DNA of 64,000 bases from the NCBI GenBank assembly GCA_964487745.1, contig CAZASG010000015.1, positions 14,413-78,412 on the forward strand, in the 5' to 3' direction. Source of the stretch: Desulfolinea sp964487745. Lineage in GTDB: Bacteria; Chloroflexota; Anaerolineae; Anaerolineales; Villigracilaceae. This document shows, one piece after another, positions 43,750-50,641 of the stretch (its first letter is position 1; each line of letters opens with the position of its first letter). The notes under the pieces are model-generated. The model was not told where the DNA came from, searched no databases, and saw only the letters and a list, made by a program, of their open reading frames with translations. A program made the position numbers and the translations under genes.

Positions 43750-45516
43750 ATGCCCATAAAAATTCTCTCCCCCGAACTTGCCTCCCAGATCGCCGCAGGC
43801 GAAGTGGTCGAAAGACCGGCCTCGGTGGTCAAGGAGTTGGTCGAAAATTCTCTTGATGCTGGCGCAACCAGTGTCACCATCAGCATCGAGGAAGCTGGTC
43901 GAAAATTGATCGAAGTCGCGGACGATGGCCACGGCATTCCTGGTAAAGAAGTGCCCCTCGCCGTGGAACGTCATGCCACGAGCAAACTCCATGCGGCTGA
44001 AGATCTTTTTGCTATCGGCACGCTGGGTTTTCGCGGTGAAGCGCTGGCATCCATCGGCTCGGTGGCAAAGCTGACGCTCACATCTCGCACGGAAGATGTT
44101 GAAGCCGCGACGCAAATGATCGTGGAGGGCGGCATATCCGCGCCCCCTCAGCAAGTTGGGGCACCGCGCGGCACGGTCGTGCGCGTCGAGAATCTTTTTT
44201 ATAACGTCCCAGCACGGCTCAAATTCCTGAAAAAAGATGTCACAGAGCGTCGCCGCATCGACGCATTACTCACACGCTACGCCCTCGCTTATCCTGATGT
44301 GCGTTTCAAGCTCATCCAGAATGGGCAGGCGAAATTGCAAACCAGCGGCAACGGCGACCGGCGCGCCATCCTTGCCACCCTTTACGGCGTGGATGTGGCG
44401 AAGCAATTGCTCGAAGTGAATGCTGTTGAAGATGGGGTGAAGCTAACGGGATATATCTCCCCCACATCGTTGACACGCTCCAATCGGCAGGAGATCACTT
44501 TCTTTATCAATGGGCGCTGGGTGCAGGATATTTCTCTCAGCACCGCACTGATCAGAGCCTATCACACCCTGCTGATGGTAGGACGTTACCCCCTCGCCGC
44601 GCTCTTTCTTGAGATGGAATCTGCTACCGTCGATGTGAACGTCCACCCGACAAAAGCGGAAGTCCGTTTCCGTGACCCCAGTCTGATCTTCTCATTCGTG
44701 CAGCGTTCGGTGCGCAAGGCGATCCTTGCTTACACCCCCGTCCCGCAAATGGGCATCTCCCCGCCCGCTCTGTGGACAGAACGCTCCCAACCCAAACAGC
44801 GTGATATTACGTGGGATTTTGCAGGAGATAGTGATGAGTTGCCGGTAAATAGTAATCAGGAGCCAGTGGCCAGTGGGCGGGAAACGTCTACATCCGATTC
44901 TTCTGATGCTCAAGAATTACCCTCCATCAAAATGCCCTTATTGCGTTTGGTCGGACAGATCGGCTCGGTCTACATCGTTGCCGAGGGACCGGATGGGCTC
45001 TATCTCATCGATCAACACGCGGCGCATGAACGCATCCTTTTTGAACGTCTGTTGGCACAAAAGGCAGCGAATTCGCTTGTCTCGCAGAATTTATTGCAGC
45101 CCGCTGTTGTCCAACTCCCGCCCGCGCAGGCGACTTTGCTCGAAGAACAACTCGATGTCTTGGGCAATTTTGGCTTTGAAGTGGAACCTTTCGGACCGAA
45201 CACCTTTCAGATCCGCGCGATGCCGACGATCTTTGCCGGGGGCGATCCTGCCGCTGCGTTGCGTGTGCTTGTCGAAGATTTTGAAGGGGATGAGACGCCG
45301 CTCCAGAATAAGCTCGAAGAGCGTATTGCGGGACGCGTCTGTAAACGAATGGCGGTCAAGGGCGGGCAAACGCTGACCAACGCCGAGCAAGAAACTCTCC
45401 TGCGCGATCTCGAAAATTGCGAATCACCGCGCACTTGTCCACATGGTCGCCCAACGATGATCCATCTCTCGGTCGATATGCTCGAACGTCAATTTGGGCG
45501 CTTGGGTGCGAGATAA
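43750..45516 (+). CDS. mutL: DNA mismatch repair protein MutL
   Basis: 588 residues. GHKL ATPase domain: ASQIAAGEVVERPASVVKEL, DDGHGI, RHATSK, TLGFRGEAL. The C-terminal endonuclease motif DQHAAHERILFE is present, as is a late CPHGRPTMI, so the protein probably nicks DNA like MutL of organisms without MutH. A variable linker (about 345-395) joins the halves. It should act with MutS. Start at 43750 is supported by its leaderless -10; the frame extends to 43735 without reason to use it. Confidence 0.96.
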   Translation: MPIKILSPELASQIAAGEVVERPASVVKELVENSLDAGATSVTISIEEAGRKLIEVADDGHGIPGKEVPLAVERHATSKLHAAEDLFAIGTLGFRGEALASIGSVAKLTLTSRTEDVEAATQMIVEGGISAPPQQVGAPRGTVVRVENLFYNVPARLKFLKKDVTERRRIDALLTRYALAYPDVRFKLIQNGQAKLQTSGNGDRRAILATLYGVDVAKQLLEVNAVEDGVKLTGYISPTSLTRSNRQEITFFINGRWVQDISLSTALIRAYHTLLMVGRYPLAALFLEMESATVDVNVHPTKAEVRFRDPSLIFSFVQRSVRKAILAYTPVPQMGISPPALWTERSQPKQRDITWDFAGDSDELPVNSNQEPVASGRETSTSDSSDAQELPSIKMPLLRLVGQIGSVYIVAEGPDGLYLIDQHAAHERILFERLLAQKAANSLVSQNLLQPAVVQLPPAQATLLEEQLDVLGNFGFEVEPFGPNTFQIRAMPTIFAGGDPAAALRVLVEDFEGDETPLQNKLEERIAGRVCKRMAVKGGQTLTNAEQETLLRDLENCESPRTCPHGRPTMIHLSVDMLERQFGRLGAR

Positions 45517-45532
45517 AAAAGGCACCACAAAG

Positions 45533-45601
45533 CCCCAAAGGACACAGAGGTTTCTTCGTGAACGCTAAGAAAAACTTTGTGCTCTCCGTGTCTTTGTGGT
45601 G
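45533..45601. repeat. Full inverted repeat of the ACCACAAAG family
   Basis: CACCACAAAGCCCCAAAGG pairs with CTCCGTGTCTTTGTGGTG over a 69-bp stretch that fills the gap after mutL. Half and variant copies lie at 17178 and 25019. The repeat has no coding content. Confidence 0.8.
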
Positions 45602-45607
45602 AAAAAT

Positions 45608-46111
45608 ATGATAGAAACTGAACGGTTATTATTACGAGAGTTCACCACCGACGATGCACCCTTCGTTCTGGAACTTGTGAACGACTCCGCCTGGATTAAA
45701 TTCATCGGAGATCGTGGTGTGCGAACTTTGGAAGATGCGCGAAACTACGTCATCGAACGGCTGCAAAAAAGCTATCGTGATTTCGGTTTTGGGATGTGGC
45801 TGGTGCAGCGCAAAGCCGATGGCGAGCCAATCGGCATGTGCGGGCTGCTGAAGCGTGAATATCTGGACGATCTTGATATTGGCTTTGGCTTTCTGCCCGC
45901 TTTTCGAGGGCATGGCTATGCCTTTGAAGCCGCATCTGCTGTGATCAAATATGGAAAAACTGAATTTGGCTTGAAACGTTTGGTTGGCTTTGTTTTGGTT
46001 GGAAATCAGAGATCGGTTGCGCTGCTCAAAAAATTGGGGATGCAATACGAGCGCAATTTCAAAATCCCTGATGATGACGCTGACCTTGAGCTTTATGGCA
46101 TGGAATTTTAA
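45608..46111 (+). CDS. GNAT acetyltransferase, RimJ/RimL type
   Basis: 167 residues from the ATG at 45608 (the repeat supplies the sequence before it). The start IETERLLLREFTTDDAPF, the CoA-loop region FRGHGYAFEAASAVIKYG and LVGNQRSVALLKKLGM are classic for Rim-type N-acetyltransferases, whose substrates range from ribosomal protein N-termini to small molecules. The specific substrate is unknown. The stop overlaps the ATG of the EamA gene (TAATG). Confidence 0.9.
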   Translation: MIETERLLLREFTTDDAPFVLELVNDSAWIKFIGDRGVRTLEDARNYVIERLQKSYRDFGFGMWLVQRKADGEPIGMCGLLKREYLDDLDIGFGFLPAFRGHGYAFEAASAVIKYGKTEFGLKRLVGFVLVGNQRSVALLKKLGMQYERNFKIPDDDADLELYGMEF

Positions 46112-46521
46112 TGAATCTTTGGCTACTTTTCACTCTGGCTGCCATGCTTATGTGGGGTTTTTGGGGATTCTTCTCCAAGCTGGCAACTGAATCCTTCCGT
46201 GATGTGGATGCGGCGATCTATCAGGGCATTGGCTCTTTTATCATTATGGTACTCGCCGCTGTTTATTTTCGTTTTCAGCCAGCGGGCAAGCCGATGAATA
46301 TCGTCTATGCCATACTTTCGGGGTTTTCAGCGACACTCGCCACCTTTTTCTTCTTCGCCGCCATCACCCGTGGGCGGAGCGTGGTGGTCGTTTCAATGAC
46401 GGCTCTCTACCCACTAGTGACGTTGGCATTGAGCGTATTATTTTTGCATGAAGCGCTTACACTCAAGCAATTACTCGGCGTCGGGCTGGCGCTGGGCGCG
46501 ATCATTTTGTTGTCGTCGTAA
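46111..46521 (+). CDS. EamA domain membrane protein, half-size (4 TM)
   Basis: 136 residues with four hydrophobic segments and the EamA ending TLKQLLGVGLALGAIILLSS. Typical DMT exporters carry two EamA domains; this protein has one, so it may work as a dimer like small multidrug resistance transporters. The substrate is unknown. Start overlaps the GNAT stop. Confidence 0.88.
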   Translation: MNLWLLFTLAAMLMWGFWGFFSKLATESFRDVDAAIYQGIGSFIIMVLAAVYFRFQPAGKPMNIVYAILSGFSATLATFFFFAAITRGRSVVVVSMTALYPLVTLALSVLFLHEALTLKQLLGVGLALGAIILLSS

Positions 46522-46537
46522 TTTTTCTAGGAGACAA

Positions 46538-46786
46538 ATGAACGCACATTGGGATATATACTTGATTGCAGCAGTTACTCTTTTGTTTGGTTTTTTCTTA
46601 ATATTTGGAGGAATCAGAATTAGAAAGAAGGGGAATTTTTATGATGCTAGACGAGGAGTACGTGGTTATTGGAAAGACCCTGTCTTAGTTTCAGATCAAA
46701 AAGGGGTAAATGCTACATCCAGGGTGTTTATTATTACTGGAATAGTTTGTGTGCTTTTTTCACTTCTGATTTTTGTAAATCTGTAA
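46538..46786 (+). CDS. Small two-helix membrane protein
   Basis: 82 residues from the ATG at 46538, TAGGAG 4 nt upstream. One membrane helix at each end (LIAAVTLLFGFFLIFGGI and VFIITGIVCVLFSLLIFVNL) flanks a basic, aromatic loop. I do not recognise the family. It is 16 nt after the EamA gene and adjacent to the Nudix gene. Confidence 0.75.
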   Translation: MNAHWDIYLIAAVTLLFGFFLIFGGIRIRKKGNFYDARRGVRGYWKDPVLVSDQKGVNATSRVFIITGIVCVLFSLLIFVNL

Positions 46787-46787
46787 A

Positions 46788-47231
46788 ATGAGTTCACAAT
46801 ATATCCGCGTTATCACCATCTGCATCATCCGCAAAGATGATAGCATTCTCGTCTTTGAAGCCTACGATCCTACCCGCTCGTTGACCTATTACCGCCCCTT
46901 GGGTGGACAGATCGAATTCGGCGAATACAGTCTGGATGCGCTCCGACGTGAGTTCCGCGAGGAGTTGGGTACGGAGTTGATCAACGTACGCTATATGCAA
47001 ACGCTTGAAAACATCTTTACTGCATATGGCAAGCCTGGTCATGAAGCTGTCTTTGTCTATAAAGGAGAATTTGCAGATAAATCCTTCTACGACAAAGATG
47101 AATACATTGTCGTAGAAGATAACGGCGATATTGTCAAAGCCTTGTGGATGCCACTTAGGGATTTTCGGGCAGAGAAATTTCCGCTTTTCCCCGATGGCTT
47201 ATTAGCTCTATTGGAGAAAGAAAATGACTAA
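46788..47231 (+). CDS. Nudix hydrolase
   Basis: 147 residues. The Nudix box is exact in GGQIEFGEYSLDALRREF followed by REELGTE (GX5EX7REUXEEXGU), which binds Mg and hydrolyses a pyrophosphate linked to another group. The substrate cannot be told from sequence. It lies directly after the small membrane protein and its end overlaps the next gene by 8 nt, so the genes from 45608 to 48027 form a likely operon. Confidence 0.93.
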   Translation: MSSQYIRVITICIIRKDDSILVFEAYDPTRSLTYYRPLGGQIEFGEYSLDALRREFREELGTELINVRYMQTLENIFTAYGKPGHEAVFVYKGEFADKSFYDKDEYIVVEDNGDIVKALWMPLRDFRAEKFPLFPDGLLALLEKEND

Positions 47232-47649
47232 AGAATACAAGCTCGTTCATGTTGAGAAACCCGAAGAAGCCGCCTGGGGCATCATCGGACGTGGTCTCAG
47301 TGCCTTCAATCTCAGCAAAGTTCATGAAAACAAATTTGACCGCGTTTGCTACACCATTCAGGATGAAGATGGAAAGATCCTCGGCGGGATCCTGGGCGAA
47401 GTCAACTGGGGCTGGCTCCTGGTTGATCTGCTCTGGCTCGAAGAAGAAATACGGGGGCAGGGTTATGGTCATCGCCTACTGACCCAACTGGAAGAAGATG
47501 CTCACAAGCTTGGCGCAAAACATGCCTACCTGGACACCTTCAGTTTCCAGGTGCCGGAATTTTACAAAGAGCACGGGTATGAAGTTTTCGGTGAGTTGGA
47601 AGACTACCCTGCTGGGCATCAAAAGTATTTTCTCAGGAAAGATTTATAG
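47224..47649 (+). CDS. GNAT acetyltransferase
   Basis: 141 residues. The CoA-binding loop is EEIRGQGYGHRLLTQLEEDA, and the end FYKEHGYEVFGELEDYPAG resembles YjcF/PhnO-type small acetyltransferases. Starts 8 nt inside the Nudix gene, an overlap indicating coupled translation. The substrate is unknown. Confidence 0.9.
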   Translation: MTKEYKLVHVEKPEEAAWGIIGRGLSAFNLSKVHENKFDRVCYTIQDEDGKILGGILGEVNWGWLLVDLLWLEEEIRGQGYGHRLLTQLEEDAHKLGAKHAYLDTFSFQVPEFYKEHGYEVFGELEDYPAGHQKYFLRKDL

Positions 47650-47664
47650 TAGGGTGAATAAAAA

Positions 47665-48027
47665 ATGAAGAAGCTTTCAGTAACTAAGATTGCTCAAACT
47701 CTTTTCATTTTCAACACCCTGATCTGGATCGAATTGGGCATTACCACACTTTTACGATTAGAACAGACCACCCCGCAGGTAAAAGTCATCATGGCGATCA
47801 TGGGCGTGATGATGTTCGGAAATGCCGGAGCCATGCTCCTTTCAGCTTGGTTGCTGCCCAAAAAGCGGATGCCCTTCGTCATCTTTGCGCTGGCTATCCT
47901 GGCGGTTAACATTCTGCTGACCTTTACCGACCAAGTCGGCTTCTGGGATTGGCTGACCGTGCTGATCGACTTTACTTTGGTGGGCATTTTGTTGGGGCGC
48001 TGGAAGTTTTTCACGGGTAGAGATTAA
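47665..48027 (+). CDS. Four-helix membrane protein
   Basis: 120 residues with about four hydrophobic segments (IAQTLFIFNTLIWIELGI..., VIMAIMGVMMFGNAGAMLL, FVIFALAILAVNILLTF, LTVLIDFTLVGILLG) and short charged loops, the last ending GRWKFFTGRD. No known family is recognised. Fifteen bases after the GNAT stop. Confidence 0.8.
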   Translation: MKKLSVTKIAQTLFIFNTLIWIELGITTLLRLEQTTPQVKVIMAIMGVMMFGNAGAMLLSAWLLPKKRMPFVIFALAILAVNILLTFTDQVGFWDWLTVLIDFTLVGILLGRWKFFTGRD

Positions 48028-48039
48028 CGATATATATCA

Positions 48040-48080
48040 TTTTGGGGGCACTAATTTTAGTGACGGGAGCAGGCCCAAAA
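48040..48080. other. Structured intergenic stretch of unknown function
   Basis: Nested arms: TTTTGGG / CCCAAAA outside, CACTAA / TTAGTG inside. It stands between the last operon and the gap promoter. It could be a weak terminator or a remnant; nothing decides. Confidence 0.35.
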
Positions 48081-48130
48081 GGGTAGCGTGTCTAGACATC
48101 CTGTTTTCCTTTGCATTCTTGAGCAATTTG

Positions 48131-48159
48131 TTGTATAACTCACGAGATACGTTTATAAT
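48131..48159 (+). promoter_or_regulatory. Promoter of gap
   Basis: TTGTAT (48131-48136), a 17-nt spacer and TATAAT (48154-48159). The predicted leader is about 50 nt with AGGAG before the ATG. Confidence 0.75.
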
Positions 48160-48218
48160 AAACAGGTTTGAGCAATATTTCACAACTGCAATTATTCACC
48201 TACACATAGGAGACTCTA

Positions 48219-49241
48219 ATGACAACAAAAGTCGGTATTAATGGTTTCGGACGCATCGGTCGTCAACTGCTGAAAATCATCCTGGAACGCTATCCGGGTG
48301 AATTGGAAGTAGTCGGCATCAACGATCTCTGGGACACAGCTACAAACGCACAGCTTTTCAAGTATGATTCCAGCTATGGCAAATTTGACGGCAGCGTTGA
48401 AGTCGTAGATGGCAACTTGGTCATCAATGGCAAGACTATCCAGGTTTTTGCTGAACGCAACCCCGCGGATCTGCCCTGGGGCGATCTTGGCGTAGATATT
48501 GTTTTTGAAGGCACCGGTGTTTTCCGTGACCCCACCAAAACCCCCGGCCCGCAATCTCATATTGAAGCTGGCGCCAAAAAGGTTATCCTCACCGCTCCGG
48601 CCAAAGGCGGCGATGTTTTCACCGCAGTCATGGGTGTGAACGATGGCGACTATGATCCCGCAAAACACCACATCGTTTCCAACGCATCCTGCACAACCAA
48701 TTGTTTGGCTCCTTTCACCAAAGTCATCAACGACACTTTCAAGATCAAAAAAGGTCTGATGACCACCATCCACTCTTACACCACCAGCCAGAACGTGCTC
48801 GATCTTGCTGATAGCGATATGCGCCGCGCTCGTGCTGCAGCCATCAACATCATCCCCACTTCCACCGGTGCTGCAAAAGCCATCGCTCTCGTGATCCCCG
48901 AGCTCAAGGGCAAACTCGACGGCTATTCCCTGCGCGTTCCCACCCCCACCGTTTCCATCGTGGACGCTGTTTTTGAAGTTGAAAAATCCACCACAGCTGA
49001 AGAAGTTAACGCTGCACTCAAAGCTGCCGCTGATGGCCCGATGAAGGGTTTCCTTGGCTTCAGCGAAGAACCCCTTGTCTCCATGGACTACAAAGGCGAC
49101 GAACGCTCCTCCATCGTCGATGCAGACCTGACCGCTGTCATGGAAGGCAATATGGTCAAAGTGGTCTCCTGGTACGATAACGAATGGGGCTACGCCACCC
49201 GCCTGACAGACTTCGCAGCGAAGATCGCGAAAAGTCTCTAG
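48219..49241 (+). CDS. gap: Glyceraldehyde-3-phosphate dehydrogenase
   Basis: 340 residues. It oxidises glyceraldehyde-3-phosphate to 1,3-bisphosphoglycerate. The Rossmann start is KVGINGFGRIGRQLLKII; the active-site cysteine lies in VSNASCTTNCLAPFTKVI; the late block WYDNEWGYATRLTDF is typical. AGGAG sits 6 nt before the ATG. It is the first of gap, pgk, a Ser/Thr kinase and tpiA on one strand. A perfect hairpin follows the stop. Confidence 0.97.
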   Translation: MTTKVGINGFGRIGRQLLKIILERYPGELEVVGINDLWDTATNAQLFKYDSSYGKFDGSVEVVDGNLVINGKTIQVFAERNPADLPWGDLGVDIVFEGTGVFRDPTKTPGPQSHIEAGAKKVILTAPAKGGDVFTAVMGVNDGDYDPAKHHIVSNASCTTNCLAPFTKVINDTFKIKKGLMTTIHSYTTSQNVLDLADSDMRRARAAAINIIPTSTGAAKAIALVIPELKGKLDGYSLRVPTPTVSIVDAVFEVEKSTTAEEVNAALKAAADGPMKGFLGFSEEPLVSMDYKGDERSSIVDADLTAVMEGNMVKVVSWYDNEWGYATRLTDFAAKIAKSL

Positions 49242-49252
49242 TTGAGTGACCT

Positions 49253-49290
49253 AGACACCGAGTATTTTGAAAATACTCGGTGTCTTTCTC
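49253..49290 (+). terminator. Hairpin between gap and pgk, possible partial terminator
   Basis: A 14-bp stem (AGACACCGAGTATT / AATACTCGGTGTCT) followed by only TTCTC, so termination would be leaky. It could set the ratio of gap to pgk mRNA or protect a 3' end. Confidence 0.7.
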
Positions 49291-49306
49291 ATTGGAGAGA
49301 AATATC

Positions 49307-50479
49307 ATGAACAAAAAAACATTAAACGACATCGACGTAAAAGGCAAAAAAGTGCTCGTGCGCGTTGATTTCAACGTCCCCATTCAGGATGGAAAAGTCG
49401 CCGACGACACTCGCATTCGCGCCGCTTTGCCGACCATCAACTATCTGCTGGATGAAGGCGCTGCGCTGATTCTTACATCTCATTTGGGACGCCCGAAGGG
49501 CGAAGCTCAAAGTGAATTTTCGCTGGCTCCCGTTGCCGAATATCTCGGCGGTCTTGTAGATGCCCCCGTCAAATTCGCTTCCGATTGTCTTGGTGACGTA
49601 GCAAAAAACGCCGCCGCAGCCCTGAATGCTGGTGAAATCCTTCTGCTCGAAAACACCCGCTTCCATGCTGGTGAGAAGAAGAACGATCCCGCCATGGCAA
49701 AAGAACTCGCTTCTTATGCCGATGTCTTTGTCAACGACGCTTTTGGCACCGCCCACCGCGCCCACGCATCGAACGTTGGCGTCTCTAGTGAGTTGACTGC
49801 CGTTGCAGGCTTCTTACTCGAAAAAGAACTCAAATATCTCGGTGAGAGTATCGCCAATGCCGAACGTCCCTTTGTTGCCATTATCGGAGGTGCAAAAGTG
49901 AGCGATAAGATCGGGGTGATAAACAACCTGCTCGAAAAAACCGATAAGGTACTCATCGGCGGCGGGATGGCGAATACCTTCTTCAAGGCTCAGGGCTACG
50001 AAATGGCAGATTCCCTCGTCGAAGCGGATGCCATCGAGACAGCCAAAGAATTGCTCGCCAAAGCTGGCAACAAACTTCAACTCCCTGTTGATATGGTCAT
50101 TGCCGATGCCTTTGCTGAAGATGCGGCATCCAAAGTAATTCCTGTGGGCGATGTCCCCGCTGGCTGGCGCGTACTCGATGTTGGTTCCGCAACTGTTGCA
50201 GTATATGCTGACGTGTTGCAATCATCCAAGACCGTCGTCTGGAACGGCCCGATGGGTGTTTTCGAATTCCCTGAATTTGCCAAAGGCACCTTTAGGGTGG
50301 CTGAAGCAGTTGCGGCAGCAGATGCCGTCAGCATCATCGGCGGCGGCGACTCGGTCTCGGCGATCAATAAAGCTGGCCTGAACGATAAAGTCAGCCACAT
50401 CTCCACCGGTGGCGGCGCATCCCTCGAAATGCTTGAAGGGAAAGTGCTCCCCGGCTTGGCTGCGCTGGCTGATAAATAA
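49307..50479 (+). CDS. pgk: Phosphoglycerate kinase
   Basis: 390 residues from the ATG at 49307 (GGAGAG upstream). It transfers phosphate from 1,3-bisphosphoglycerate to ADP. The N-terminal substrate signature is VLVRVDFNVPIQDGKV, and LLENTRFHAGEKK, AIIGGAKVSDKIGV, WNGPMGVFE and SIIGGGDSV follow in the expected order. The frame opens earlier at 49280 but that would overlap the hairpin arm. Confidence 0.97.
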   Translation: MNKKTLNDIDVKGKKVLVRVDFNVPIQDGKVADDTRIRAALPTINYLLDEGAALILTSHLGRPKGEAQSEFSLAPVAEYLGGLVDAPVKFASDCLGDVAKNAAAALNAGEILLLENTRFHAGEKKNDPAMAKELASYADVFVNDAFGTAHRAHASNVGVSSELTAVAGFLLEKELKYLGESIANAERPFVAIIGGAKVSDKIGVINNLLEKTDKVLIGGGMANTFFKAQGYEMADSLVEADAIETAKELLAKAGNKLQLPVDMVIADAFAEDAASKVIPVGDVPAGWRVLDVGSATVAVYADVLQSSKTVVWNGPMGVFEFPEFAKGTFRVAEAVAAADAVSIIGGGDSVSAINKAGLNDKVSHISTGGGASLEMLEGKVLPGLAALADK

Positions 50480-50490
50480 ACCCCTCTATT

Positions 50491-50518
50491 TCCCCCCAAA
50501 TGCAAAGCATTTGGGGGG
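50491..50518. repeat. Palindromic intergenic repeat, CCCCCC-AAAT type
   Basis: CCCCCCAAATGC and GCATTTGGGGGG around AAA, followed by GCCCGTAGGGC. A member of the family noted at 13711. It stands 13 nt after the pgk stop and could act as a weak terminator. Confidence 0.65.
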
Positions 50519-50581
50519 ATGCCCGTAGGGCAAGGGGGATCTTTTTACACACTGATAACACCCAGCAAACACAAATTTTGC

Positions 50582-50597
50582 CGAAGTGGGCTATAAT
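50582..50597 (+). promoter_or_regulatory. CGAAGTGGGCTATAAT promoter motif before the Ser/Thr kinase
   Basis: Resembles the CGAAACGGGCTATAAT motif at 30693 and 34066 and carries a perfect TATAAT, 44 nt before the kinase ATG. It suggests the kinase and tpiA also have a separate promoter from gap-pgk. Confidence 0.65.
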
Positions 50598-50641
50598 TCG
50601 TGCAATTAAGTCGTAAACTCATCAATTAAAAGGATAGAACC

